Positions 8,634 to 17,122 of a DNA stretch of 64,000 nucleotides are shown piece by piece. Source of the DNA: Thermotoga maritima MSB8 (GTDB lineage Bacteria > Thermotogota > Thermotogae > Thermotogales > Thermotogaceae); assembly GCF_000008545.1 (NCBI RefSeq), contig NC_000853.1, forward strand, positions 1-64,000. The letters are read 5' to 3'. Each line of letters starts with the position of its first letter. The first letter of the stretch is position 1. The position numbers were made by a program, and so were the translations under genes. Below the pieces are notes generated by a model. That model worked only from the letters and a program-made list of their open reading frames with translations. It made no database searches and was not told where the DNA came from.

Positions 8634-10453
8634 TCTACCGCCTCCTCCACCGGCAGAGCTGGAGTAACCTTGCTTATAGCTCCAAATCTACAGACTTCGA
8701 TACAGCTACCACACCTGACACACTCCGCCTGATCTATCACGTGAGGCTGTCTCACCTGACCGCTTATACACTGAACCGGACAGACCCTCGCACACGCGGT
8801 ACATCCAACACATTTTTCAGGATCAATCACGTAGCTGATCAACGCTTTACACTTCTTGGATGGACACCTCTTCTCTTTGACATGCGCCAGATACTCGTCT
8901 CTGAAGTATCTGAGTGTGGAAAGAACAGGATTCGGTGCGGTTTGACCAAGTCCACAGAGGGAAGTGTCCTTTACCACATGCGCCAGCTTTTCGAGCTCTT
9001 CTATGTCCTCCTCTGTTCCCTCTCCGGAAGTGATCTTCTCCAGGATTTCGAGCATCTTCTTCGTTCCTTCTCTACAGGGCGTACATTTTCCACAGGATTC
9101 TTCCACGGTGAACTCGAGGAAGAACCTTGCGACGTCAACCATACAGTCGTCTTCGTCCATCACTATCATTCCACCAGAACCCATGATTGCACCGAGTTTC
9201 TGGAGGGATTCGAAATCAACAGGTGTGTCTACGTACTCAGCGGGGATACACCCTCCGCTCGGTCCCCCAGTCTGGATGGCTTTCAGCTTTTTGTCTCCGG
9301 CTATTCCTCCTCCAATCTCGTATATGAGCTCTCTGAGTGTGATTCCCATGGGAACTTCCACAAGACCTGTGTTCTTCACTTTACCGGCGAGAGCGAATAC
9401 TTTCGTTCCCGGAGAGTTCTCCGTCCCGTATTTTCTGAACTCTTTCGCACCGTTTCTGATGATCCAGGGTACGTTCGCAAGTGTTTCAACGTTGTTGATC
9501 ACTGTGGGGTATCCCCAGAGTCCCTTCTCAACGGGATAGGGAGGCTTCACCTTCGGTTGGCCTCTCTCACCCTCTATGGAGGCCATCAAAGCGGTTTCCT
9601 CACCACAAACGAACGCACCCGCACCGATTCTGATCTCTATATCGAAGGAAAAATCCGTTCCCATTATGTTTCCTCCAAGGAAACCGTACTCTCTTGCCTG
9701 ATTCAGCGCTATGTTGAGCCTTTCAATGGCGAGAGGATACTCCGCCCTGACATAAACGAACCCCTTCTGAGCACCTATCGCGTAGGCGGCTATTGCCATC
9801 CCCTCTATGACGGCGTGTGGATCTCCTTCAAGAACCGATCTGTCCATGAAAGCACCCGGGTCTCCTTCGTCCGCGTTACAGACAACGAATTTCTTCTCGG
9901 CCTTTTGCCTTGCCGCGAGTTCCCACTTGAGCCCTGTTGGAAAACCCGCTCCTCCTCTTCCTCTGAGTCCGCTGTCCTTTATCTCCTTTATCACGTCTTC
10001 CGGTTTCATCTGAAGAGCCTTCGCAAGGGCAAAATATCCGTCTCTTGCGATGTACTCCTCTATCTTCGTGGGATCTATGACACCGAGATTCCTTGTGACG
10101 ATCCTAACCTGTTTCTTGAAGAAAGGCACTTCCTCATGAACTCTTGGAACAGGTTTTCCTTCGGAAGCCTTGTAAAGGTACTTCTCCACGATCCTTCCCT
10201 TCAAAATGTGTTCTTCGACGATCTCTCTTGCTGCGTCTGGTGTGAGTTTCTGGTAAAACACACTTTCCGGGTAGATCACGGCAATCGGTCCCAATGTACA
10301 CGCTCCCATACAACCGGTCTCTATCACCCTGACAACTTCATCGAGGCCGTACTTTCTCAATTCTTCTTCGAAGGCATCTTTGACACTCTTTTCGCCGGCG
10401 GAAATACACGCTCCACCTGCACAGATAAGGATCGTGTTCGTTGTGAGCGGCAC
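8630..10453 (-). CDS. NuoF/HndC-like NADH oxidoreductase subunit with extra iron-sulfur domains
   Basis: A 607-residue multidomain protein. Residues 1-110 are a thioredoxin-like [2Fe-2S] domain (CAGGAC and CMGAC cysteines). Next comes the NuoF core with the FMN/NADH motif GRGGAGFPTGLKWE, an SLBB segment and the N3-type cluster CGKCTPCREGT. The C-terminus is a 2[4Fe-4S] ferredoxin (CVGCTACARVC and CVRCGSC). This is the architecture of the NADH-oxidising subunit of NAD(P)-dependent and electron-bifurcating hydrogenases. No hydrogenase catalytic subunit lies nearby, so the partner is unknown. The GTG start follows GGAGGTGA. It is preceded by HndB-like and NuoE-like genes, and together they make the diaphorase module. 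Confidence 0.9.
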   Translation of the reverse strand: MPLTTNTILICAGGACISAGEKSVKDAFEEELRKYGLDEVVRVIETGCMGACTLGPIAVIYPESVFYQKLTPDAAREIVEEHILKGRIVEKYLYKASEGKPVPRVHEEVPFFKKQVRIVTRNLGVIDPTKIEEYIARDGYFALAKALQMKPEDVIKEIKDSGLRGRGGAGFPTGLKWELAARQKAEKKFVVCNADEGDPGAFMDRSVLEGDPHAVIEGMAIAAYAIGAQKGFVYVRAEYPLAIERLNIALNQAREYGFLGGNIMGTDFSFDIEIRIGAGAFVCGEETALMASIEGERGQPKVKPPYPVEKGLWGYPTVINNVETLANVPWIIRNGAKEFRKYGTENSPGTKVFALAGKVKNTGLVEVPMGITLRELIYEIGGGIAGDKKLKAIQTGGPSGGCIPAEYVDTPVDFESLQKLGAIMGSGGMIVMDEDDCMVDVARFFLEFTVEESCGKCTPCREGTKKMLEILEKITSGEGTEEDIEELEKLAHVVKDTSLCGLGQTAPNPVLSTLRYFRDEYLAHVKEKRCPSKKCKALISYVIDPEKCVGCTACARVCPVQCISGQVRQPHVIDQAECVRCGSCIEVCRFGAISKVTPALPVEEAVE

Positions 10454-10471
10454 TCTCCTTCACCTCCAGAG

Positions 10472-10858
10472 TCAGGCTTCTCCTCTTTTGACCACCAGAT
10501 CTTCGACGACCCTTCCTTCGAGTATGTGCATCTTCACGATTCTCTTTGCGTTTTCCGGAGTGACCCTTCCGTATATGACTGGCTCCTGACCTTCGAGCCT
10601 CACTTCAACGGTGGGTTCCACCTCGCAGAGTCCCATACAACCCGACTGAACAACCGCTATATCGTTTATGTTGTATTCATTGAGGGCTTCAACGATCGCC
10701 TTCAGAGTCTCTTTGGCACCCGCCGCTATTCCACACGTACCCATCGCAACAGTTATCTTCCCCCTTTTACCTGTTTCGCCCCTCAGCTGGAGATCCTTCA
10801 GAGCCTGTTCCTTTATCTTCATGAGTTCTTCCAGACTCTTCACCTTGGCCATCCTCAT
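10472..10858 (-). CDS. HndB-like thioredoxin-fold [2Fe-2S] ferredoxin
   Basis: A 128-residue protein with a charged N-terminal helix and a thioredoxin-like ferredoxin domain. Cysteines are visible in GTCGIAAGA and in GCMGLCE. Compared with the equivalent domain in the downstream NuoF-like protein (CAGGAC), the first cysteine of the leading pair is missing. I believe that is usual for HndB-type subunits. The ATG at 10858 overlaps the stop of the NuoE-like gene (ATGA 10855-10858). An alternative ATG lies two codons in. It is expected to pass electrons within the diaphorase module. Confidence 0.8.
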   Translation of the reverse strand: MRMAKVKSLEELMKIKEQALKDLQLRGETGKRGKITVAMGTCGIAAGAKETLKAIVEALNEYNINDIAVVQSGCMGLCEVEPTVEVRLEGQEPVIYGRVTPENAKRIVKMHILEGRVVEDLVVKRGEA

Positions 10859-11343
10859 CCCTCCCGCTTGTACTTACTGATGATCTGAGGCACCATATCG
10901 GGAGTTACTCTGCCGTAAAAATCGTCTTCATCCACCATGACAACCGGTGCCATACTGCACGCCCCGAGGCATCTCACACCGTGAACGGAGAACATACCAT
11001 CGCTGGTGGGTTCATCCGGATTCACCTTGAGTTCTTCGAGGAATCTTTCGAAGATTCTGTCCGCACCCTTCACGTAACACGCGGTACCGAGACAAACCTT
11101 GATCTGATGTTTACCCTTTGGCTTTGTGGAGAAGAAGTTGTAGAAGGTGACCACTCCATAAACCTTCGAGAGAGGAACGTCGAGTTTGTCTGAGATGTAC
11201 TCGAGAACATCCGCGGGAAGATATCCGAAGAGTTCCTGGGCCTTGTGAAGCACCTGTATGAGTGCATCCTTCTTTCCCTCGTACCCATTTTCTTCTATGA
11301 AATTCTCCAGCTCTTTGAAGAGTTCCTCCTTCGACTTGACCAA
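10855..11343 (-). CDS. NuoE-like [2Fe-2S] subunit
   Basis: A 24-kDa-family subunit with the helical N-terminal bundle (ALIQVLHKAQELFGYLP) and cluster ligands in CLGTAC and CLGACS. I choose TTG 11343 as the start because AGGAGGTG lies six bases upstream, giving 162 residues that begin just before the conserved helix. A longer reading from GTG 11385 would run straight through that ribosome binding site. First gene of the NuoE / HndB-like / NuoF / ferritin-like unit, each gene after the first starting within or close behind its predecessor. Known role of the family: the [2Fe-2S] partner of the FMN subunit in NADH oxidation. Confidence 0.85.
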   Translation of the reverse strand: MVKSKEELFKELENFIEENGYEGKKDALIQVLHKAQELFGYLPADVLEYISDKLDVPLSKVYGVVTFYNFFSTKPKGKHQIKVCLGTACYVKGADRIFERFLEELKVNPDEPTSDGMFSVHGVRCLGACSMAPVVMVDEDDFYGRVTPDMVPQIISKYKREG

Positions 11344-11424
11344 AACCGCCACCTCCTGATCAGAATTTATCGGGAATTTTTTCACAATTTTTATCTGATA
11401 TTTTTTTCACATTCACCATAGTCG

Positions 11425-11430
11425 ATTATA
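11425..11430 (-). promoter_or_regulatory. possible -10 box for the NuoE-like operon
   Basis: TATAAT reads on the minus strand at 11430-11425, giving a start about 75 bases before the TTG codon at 11343. No convincing -35 hexamer sits at 17 bases, so this rests on the -10 alone. Confidence 0.35.
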
Positions 11431-11546
11431 ACACCTCTCACTGTCATATGATGAAAAGAAAAGAAACAGTCACAAAGTGTTGCATGTAGTGATAGAATCA
11501 AATGGGGATTAATTCTTGAAATCGTTTGAAATCTGGAGGTGACAAT

Positions 11547-12308
11547 ATGTTTGAAAACGAAATCCTCTTCGACAACGGTCAGCACAAATTCATGTTTCTG
11601 GGATGGGAAGAGAAAGAAGAAGAGATCGTTCAGACGAACCAGTATTTGATCCTCGATGGAAACGAAGGGATTCTCCTGGACCCGGGCGGAGCACACGTCT
11701 TTCCCAGGGTGATGTCCAACGTAGCGGAAGTGGTTGATCTTTCCAGCATAAGACATATATTCTACACGCATCAGGATCCCGATGTCACATCCGGGATTTT
11801 GCTCTGGCTTTCGATATGTGAGAACGCGAAGATATACATATCCTCTCTCTGGGTGAGGTTTCTCCCACACTTTGGAATCTACGATCAGAAAAGGATCGTT
11901 CCGATCTCTGACAAAGGAACAAAGATAAAACTCCTGAGTGGTAACGAGCTCGAGATACTCCCGGCGCATTTCCTTCATTCTACTGGGAATTTCGTTCTCT
12001 ACGATCCGGTGGCAAAGATCCTTTTCTCAGGAGATATAGGCGCCGCGGTGTTCGAAAAAGGAAAGAGGTACAGGTACGTCGATGATTTCGAAAGACATCT
12101 TCCGCTTATGGAGGCCTTCCACAAAAGGTACATGTCTTCCAATGCGGCTTGCAAGAAATGGGTGGATATGGTTTCAAAGAAGAAAATAGATATGATCGCA
12201 CCTCAGCACGGCGCTGTGTTCAGAGGAGAGTCTGTGAAGAAATTCCTCGAGTGGTTCAGAAATCTCAAATGCGGTGTTGATCTGATAGACAATCTCTATT
12301 CTTTGTGA
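11547..12308 (+). CDS. Flavodiiron-like metallo-beta-lactamase diiron protein (putative oxygen/iron sensor, ODP type)
   Basis: A 253-residue single-domain protein of the flavodiiron metallo-beta-lactamase fold, without the flavodoxin domain of true oxygen reductases. Ligand motifs are HQDPDV (H75, D77, D79; the usual second His is V80), a His in PAHFLHSTGN, Asp in FSGDIG and His in PQHGAVF. The ATG at 11547 follows GGAGGTG at 11535-11541. The gene lies nine bases before a soluble chemoreceptor gene. I recall this arrangement in spirochaetes and Thermotoga, where the diiron protein (ODP) binds oxygen or Fe(II) and signals to the receptor. The sensor role is therefore family knowledge plus context. 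Confidence 0.8.
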   Translation: MFENEILFDNGQHKFMFLGWEEKEEEIVQTNQYLILDGNEGILLDPGGAHVFPRVMSNVAEVVDLSSIRHIFYTHQDPDVTSGILLWLSICENAKIYISSLWVRFLPHFGIYDQKRIVPISDKGTKIKLLSGNELEILPAHFLHSTGNFVLYDPVAKILFSGDIGAAVFEKGKRYRYVDDFERHLPLMEAFHKRYMSSNAACKKWVDMVSKKKIDMIAPQHGAVFRGESVKKFLEWFRNLKCGVDLIDNLYSL

Positions 12309-12317
12309 GGTGATTCT

Positions 12318-13154
12318 ATGAGAGAAAGAGAAATCGTGGATAAACTCACTTCTGCGTTCTTTGCAGAGAACACGATCATATCCTTCACAAGCCAGCTGGA
12401 CGAAGCACTGACCAGAAAGCTGAGAAGAATGCAGCGCAGAATAGAGGAAGTTAAAGAAAGATTTGTGAATCTCAACAGACTGTTTCAGGAACTGGTGGGA
12501 GATTTTCAAGCGAAAAGTGATCAGCTCGTCTCTGTCATCCAAGACATGGAAAAGATCAGCGAAAACATCATGGAGGAGTTGAAAAAATCCGGAACAAATG
12601 TAGATCAGATCGTCGAAAGGGTGAAAGAAGCTTCATCCCAGATAGGAGAGACCCTTGAAAACATAAGATCGATCGAAAAGTTGATTCAGAACATTATGAG
12701 AATCGCCAGGGAAACCAACATCCTCGCCTTGAACGCCACCATAGAGGCTGCGAGGGCCGGAGAAGCGGGAAAAGGCTTCATGATCGTAGCAAACGAGGTT
12801 CAGAATCTATCAAACGAAACAAATGAAGTGACAAAGCAGATCGTCGAGAAGGCCAGAGAAATCCTCGAATCTTCACAAAGATCCCTTGAAAACCTCGAGT
12901 TCATGGCGAATCTGTTTGAAACAGTTGGAAAAACCCTCCAGAATATGGTTCGTTTCATGGAAAACAACGTAAAGCTCCTTCAGGAGGTCAGAAACTCCCT
13001 CGATACCTCGAAGGAGTCACTCTCAGAAAAGAGTGCGGAAATCGACAGTGCAACGAAGGTTCTGGAAGAGACTGCAGGAGGATTCACGACCATAAACAGA
13101 GTTATCAACTCAGTGATCACCGCTCAGAGAAAACTGAAGGATCTAAAGATTTAA
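12318..13154 (+). CDS. Soluble cytoplasmic methyl-accepting chemotaxis protein
   Basis: A 278-residue protein that is almost all coiled coil, with no transmembrane segment, Cache or HAMP domain. The hairpin tip is the conserved [20 protein letters not shown] segment near residue 140, which contacts CheA and CheW. I believe this is the soluble receptor called Tm14 in structural work. GAGGTGA lies six bases before the ATG, and the gene follows the diiron protein gene by nine bases. Input therefore probably comes from that partner protein rather than an attached sensor domain. No chemotaxis kinase gene is in the window. Confidence 0.9.
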   Translation: MREREIVDKLTSAFFAENTIISFTSQLDEALTRKLRRMQRRIEEVKERFVNLNRLFQELVGDFQAKSDQLVSVIQDMEKISENIMEELKKSGTNVDQIVERVKEASSQIGETLENIRSIEKLIQNIMRIARETNILALNATIEAARAGEAGKGFMIVANEVQNLSNETNEVTKQIVEKAREILESSQRSLENLEFMANLFETVGKTLQNMVRFMENNVKLLQEVRNSLDTSKESLSEKSAEIDSATKVLEETAGGFTTINRVINSVITAQRKLKDLKI

Positions 13155-13244
13155 TTTATTGTTTAAGTATACCATTATGAAATGCATTATGTATCTGATA
13201 CAATAACGTGGGTTAAATCCATGTTGTCGAGGAGGTGCAATCGG

Positions 13245-13823
13245 ATGCCCGTTGCGAAGAAATACTTTGAAATACGATGGCACGGTAGAGCCGGGCAAGG
13301 TGCGAAGAGTGCTTCCCAGATGCTGGCAGAAGCCGCTCTGGAAGCCGGGAAATACGTTCAGGCTTTTCCAGAATACGGTGCAGAAAGAACAGGTGCTCCC
13401 ATGAGGGCCTTCAACAGGATTGGTGACGAGTACATCAGAGTGAGATCTGCAGTGGAAAACCCGGACGTCGTTGTGGTGATCGATGAAACACTACTTTCTC
13501 CCGCCATTGTAGAAGGCCTTTCAGAAGATGGTATCCTCCTTGTGAACACCGTTAAGGATTTCGAATTCGTCAGAAAAAAGACAGGATTCAACGGAAAGAT
13601 ATGCGTGGTGGATGCTACAGACATCGCTCTCCAGGAGATAAAGAGAGGAATACCGAACACACCGATGCTTGGAGCGCTGGTCAGAGTGACAGGTATTGTG
13701 CCTCTCGAGGCGATAGAGAAGAGAATCGAGAAGATGTTCGGAAAGAAATTCCCTCAGGAAGTGATTGATGCGAACAAGAGAGCTTTGAGACGTGGATATG
13801 AGGAAGTAAAGTGCTCAGAGTGA
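13245..13823 (+). CDS. porG: Pyruvate:ferredoxin oxidoreductase, gamma subunit
   Basis: A 192-residue gamma subunit of a 2-oxoacid oxidoreductase, opening with the typical RWHGRAGQGAKSASQ segment. The ATG at 13245 follows GAGGAGGTG at 13229-13237. Longer readings from 13182 run through that site. First gene of porGDAB, the four-subunit arrangement of hyperthermophiles. The complex oxidises pyruvate to acetyl-CoA and CO2 and reduces ferredoxin. A TACAAT box at 13199-13204 is a possible -10, but I see no good -35, so the promoter is not settled. Confidence 0.95.
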   Translation: MPVAKKYFEIRWHGRAGQGAKSASQMLAEAALEAGKYVQAFPEYGAERTGAPMRAFNRIGDEYIRVRSAVENPDVVVVIDETLLSPAIVEGLSEDGILLVNTVKDFEFVRKKTGFNGKICVVDATDIALQEIKRGIPNTPMLGALVRVTGIVPLEAIEKRIEKMFGKKFPQEVIDANKRALRRGYEEVKCSE

Positions 13824-13835
13824 GGAGGTGTGAGA

Positions 13836-14135
13836 ATGTCTCTTAAAAGCTGGAAGGAAATTCCCATTGGAGGAGTCATCGACAAACCGGGAACAGCAAG
13901 AGAATACAAAACAGGTGCCTGGCGTGTGATGAGACCTATTCTTCACAAAGAGAAATGTATAGACTGTATGTTCTGCTGGCTCTACTGTCCAGATCAAGCG
14001 ATCATCCAAGAAGGCGGAATAATGAAAGGTTTCAACTACGACTACTGTAAAGGATGCGGACTCTGTGCGAACGTATGTCCAAAGCAGGCCATAGAGATGA
14101 GACCTGAGACTGAGTTTCTGAGCGAGGAGGGATGA
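13836..14135 (+). CDS. porD: Pyruvate:ferredoxin oxidoreductase, delta (ferredoxin) subunit
   Basis: A 99-residue protein with two [4Fe-4S] motifs, CIDCMFCWLYCP and CKGCGLCANVCP, preceded by a 45-residue N-terminal extension. This is the delta subunit carrying electrons from the catalytic subunits to soluble ferredoxin. It lies 12 bases after porG with GAGGAGGTG just before the ATG, and the porA start follows two bases after its stop. Confidence 0.95.
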   Translation: MSLKSWKEIPIGGVIDKPGTAREYKTGAWRVMRPILHKEKCIDCMFCWLYCPDQAIIQEGGIMKGFNYDYCKGCGLCANVCPKQAIEMRPETEFLSEEG

Positions 14136-14137
14136 GG

Positions 14138-15316
14138 ATGGAAAGGGTCGTCGAGAGAGTGGCCGTCACCGGCGCTGAGGCCGTTGCCAATGCGATGAGA
14201 CAGATAGAGCCCGATGTCGTTGCGGCGTACCCGATCACTCCACAGACACCTATTGTGGAGTACTTCGCCAGGTTCGTCGCGGACGGCGTTGTCAGGACAG
14301 AAATGATTCCCGTCGAAAGTGAACACAGTGCGATGAGCGCTGTCGTTGGAGCCGCTGCCGCGGGAGCAAGAGCGATGACAGCAACCAGTGCAAATGGACT
14401 CGCACTGATGCACGAAATAGTTTACATCGCTGCCTCCTACAGACTTCCCATTGTGATGCCCGTTGTGAACAGAGCGCTCAGTGGTCCTATAAACATTCAC
14501 TGTGACCACAGCGACGCGATGGCAGAAAGGGATTCTGGATGGATTCAGCTCTTTGCGGAAACTAATCAGGAGGCTTACGATTTCACCATTCTCGCTGTGA
14601 GACTGGCAGAACACGAAGATGTGAGACTTCCCGTCATGGTGAACCTCGATGGGTTCATCCTTTCTCACGGAGTGGAACCCGTTGAGTTCTATCCCGATGA
14701 ACTCGTGAAGAAGTTCGTTGGAGAGCTCAAACCCATGTATCCTCTTCTGGATACTGAACACCCTGTAACCTGGGGTCCTCTCGATCTTTACGATTACTAC
14801 TTCGAACACAAAAGACAGCAGATTGAAGCCATGGAAAACGTAAAGAAGGTGTTCCCGGAAATCGCAAAAGAATTCGAAGAAACGTTTGGAAGGAAATACT
14901 GGTTTGTCGAACCGTACAGAATGGAAGATGCAGAGCACGTGATGGTAGCACTGGGCTCCACAAACAGCACGATAAAGTACGTGGTTGATGAACTGAGAGA
15001 AGAAGGCTACAAAGTTGGATCTTTGAAAATCTGGATGTTCAGACCGTTCCCGAAGGAGCAGCTTCAGGAACTCCTCAACGGAAGAAAGAGTGTAGTTGTG
15101 CTCGACAGAGCTGTTTCCTTCGGAGCGGAAGCACCTCTCTACGAAGCAGTGAAATCTGCGCTCTACGAAGTAGCAGCGAGGCCGATGCTTGGATCCTATG
15201 TCTACGGTCTCGGTGGAAGGGACATCAAACCAGAGCACATCAGAAAAGCGTTCGAAGATGCCATAAACGGAAACCTCATAGCAGATGAACAGAGATATCT
15301 TGGTCTCAGAGAGTGA
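14138..15316 (+). CDS. porA: Pyruvate:ferredoxin oxidoreductase, alpha subunit
   Basis: A 392-residue alpha subunit. The N-terminal domain shows AAYPITPQTPIVEYF and the MIPVESEHSAMSAVVGAAAAGAR stretch typical of the pyrimidine-binding half of the thiamine site. The transketolase C-terminal-like domain follows. The ATG at 14138 is seven bases after GCGAGGAGG; the ATG at 14132 is too close to it to be used. Together with PorB it forms the thiamine-diphosphate active site. Confidence 0.95.
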   Translation: MERVVERVAVTGAEAVANAMRQIEPDVVAAYPITPQTPIVEYFARFVADGVVRTEMIPVESEHSAMSAVVGAAAAGARAMTATSANGLALMHEIVYIAASYRLPIVMPVVNRALSGPINIHCDHSDAMAERDSGWIQLFAETNQEAYDFTILAVRLAEHEDVRLPVMVNLDGFILSHGVEPVEFYPDELVKKFVGELKPMYPLLDTEHPVTWGPLDLYDYYFEHKRQQIEAMENVKKVFPEIAKEFEETFGRKYWFVEPYRMEDAEHVMVALGSTNSTIKYVVDELREEGYKVGSLKIWMFRPFPKEQLQELLNGRKSVVVLDRAVSFGAEAPLYEAVKSALYEVAARPMLGSYVYGLGGRDIKPEHIRKAFEDAINGNLIADEQRYLGLRE

Positions 15317-15330
15317 AGGAGGTGTGAGGA

Positions 15331-16305
15331 ATGCCCGTTAACATAAAACAGCTGGCACAGGAGTTCGATAAGAAAGAAATCGGTATCACACAGGGTCACA
15401 GGCTCTGTCCAGGTTGTGGAGCACCCATCACAGTGAAGTTCGTGATGATGATCGCAAGACACCTCGGATACGAACCCGTTGTTGGACTCGCAACAGGTTG
15501 TCTGGAGGTTTCTACCTCCATCTATCCGTACACCGCTTGGAGCGTACCTTACATTCACAACGCCTTTGAAAACGTGGCAGCAACGATGAGCGGTGTGGAA
15601 ACGGCTTACAAAGCACTGAAAAACAAAGGAAAGATCCCAGAAGACAAAAAATACGCCTTCATTGCTTTTGGTGGAGACGGTGGAACGTACGATATCGGTC
15701 TTCAGTCACTGTCCGGGATGCTCGAAAGAGGTCACAAGGTGCTCTACGTCCTCTACGACAACGAGGGATACATGAACACAGGAAACCAGAGATCCGGATC
15801 CACACCCCCGGGTTCGGATACCACGACAGCTCCAGTTGGAAAGAAGCTCCCTGGAAAGGTCCAGCTGAAAAAGAACATCGTCGAGATCGTAGCGGCTCAC
15901 GAGAACGTCTACGCAGCTACCGCATCGCTCTCTGAACCCATGGACTTCTTTGCCAAGGTGGAAAAGGCGCTGAACTTCGATGGACCTTCTTTCCTTGCGG
16001 TCTTCTCTCCTTGCGTCAGGTTCTGGAGAGTGAACGACGATAAAACAGTAGAAATATCAAAACTCGCCGTAGAAACGAAGTACTGGCCTTTGTACGAAGT
16101 GGAAAGAGGAGTTTACAGAGTCACCAGAAAACCGAGACAGTTCAAACCTGTGGAGGAATTCCTGAAGGCTCAGGGAAGGTTCAGAAAACTTCTTTCAAGA
16201 CCGGATGCAAAAGAAATCGTAGACGAACTCCAGGAATACGTCGACAGAAGATGGGAAAGACTACTCACACTGGAAGAGGTTACAAAGGACAAACCGATTA
16301 GATAA
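15331..16305 (+). CDS. porB: Pyruvate:ferredoxin oxidoreductase, beta subunit
   Basis: A 324-residue thiamine-diphosphate-binding subunit with the GDGGTYDIG...DNEGYMNTG diphosphate/magnesium motif. Cysteines for its own [4Fe-4S] cluster include CPGCGAP near residue 27 and later Cys residues. It follows porA by 14 bases, with AAGGAGGTG before the ATG. It ends the por operon, directly before an intrinsic terminator. Confidence 0.95.
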   Translation: MPVNIKQLAQEFDKKEIGITQGHRLCPGCGAPITVKFVMMIARHLGYEPVVGLATGCLEVSTSIYPYTAWSVPYIHNAFENVAATMSGVETAYKALKNKGKIPEDKKYAFIAFGGDGGTYDIGLQSLSGMLERGHKVLYVLYDNEGYMNTGNQRSGSTPPGSDTTTAPVGKKLPGKVQLKKNIVEIVAAHENVYAATASLSEPMDFFAKVEKALNFDGPSFLAVFSPCVRFWRVNDDKTVEISKLAVETKYWPLYEVERGVYRVTRKPRQFKPVEEFLKAQGRFRKLLSRPDAKEIVDELQEYVDRRWERLLTLEEVTKDKPIR

Positions 16306-16309
16306 AACG

Positions 16310-16333
16310 GGCGGGGGTTACCCCGCCTTTTCT
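16310..16333 (+). terminator. porGDAB terminator
   Basis: GGCGGGG (16310-16316) pairs with CCCCGCC (16321-16327), followed by TTTTCTG. It closes the por operon 14 bases before the SDR start. Confidence 0.85.
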
Positions 16334-16346
16334 GTGGGGTGTTAGC

Positions 16347-17117
16347 ATGCTCGAAGGCAAGGTGGCAGTCGTTACAGGTGGAGGTCAGGGAATCGGAGCC
16401 GCGATCGCTCAGCTTTTTGCGGAAAACGGCATGAAGGTAGTCATAGCAGAGATAGACGAAGAAGCGGGCGTTGAAAGAGAAGAGATGTTGAGAGAAAGAG
16501 GGCTGGATGTCACATTCGTAAAAACGGACGTTGCAGATGAAAACTCCGTGAAGAACATGGTGAGAAAAACCGTCGAAATATACGGCGGGGTAGACGTTCT
16601 GGTGAACAACGCAGCCGTCATGTCCGTGAAGAGCATCTTCGAAAGACCTCTCGAAGAATGGGAGAGAGTGATCAGGGTGAACCTCACGGGGCCTTACATC
16701 TGTTCTCGATACTGCGCGGAAGAAATGATAAAACGCGGTGGCGGAGTGATCATAAACATAGCAAGCACAAGGGCATTTCAGTCAGAACCAGACACGGAAC
16801 CCTACTCAGCTTCAAAAGGAGGCCTTGTGGCACTCACGCACTCCTTGGCCGTGAGTCTTTCCAGATATCACATAAGAGTGGTGAGCATAAGCCCCGGCTG
16901 GATAGAAACATCGGAATGGAAGAAGAAGTCCCTGAGAAAAAAACCCGATCTGAGACCCATCGATCACGAACAGCACCCGGCTGGAAGAGTTGGAAATCCC
17001 TTAGATATTGCCCATCTCTGCGTCTTTCTCGCGGACGACGAAAAAGCAGGTTTCATAACAGGCACGAACTTCATCGTCGATGGTGGTATGACGGTGAAGA
17101 TGATATACGAGGAGTGA
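16347..17117 (+). CDS. Short-chain dehydrogenase/reductase
   Basis: A 256-residue classical SDR. TGGGQGIGAA near residue 10 is the dinucleotide-binding loop. NNAAVMS, the catalytic Ser in INIAS and YSASK give the rest of the catalytic set, and a TGTNFIVDGGM segment ends the fold. An acidic residue after strand beta-2 (AEID) favours NAD(H). The substrate cannot be read from sequence; 3-oxoacyl-ACP reductase is a common default annotation, but there is no fatty-acid gene nearby. It begins just after the por terminator, overlaps or abuts crcB at its 3' end, and probably has its own promoter. Confidence 0.88.
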   Translation: MLEGKVAVVTGGGQGIGAAIAQLFAENGMKVVIAEIDEEAGVEREEMLRERGLDVTFVKTDVADENSVKNMVRKTVEIYGGVDVLVNNAAVMSVKSIFERPLEEWERVIRVNLTGPYICSRYCAEEMIKRGGGVIINIASTRAFQSEPDTEPYSASKGGLVALTHSLAVSLSRYHIRVVSISPGWIETSEWKKKSLRKKPDLRPIDHEQHPAGRVGNPLDIAHLCVFLADDEKAGFITGTNFIVDGGMTVKMIYEE

Positions 17118-17122
17118 TCGAG

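Noticed and set aside
8585-10888. 767-codon open frame on the plus strand opposite the NuoF-like gene
   Set aside because: It is antisense to a well-conserved multidomain oxidoreductase, and its composition (Ser, Arg, Phe-rich) is that of a mirror frame.
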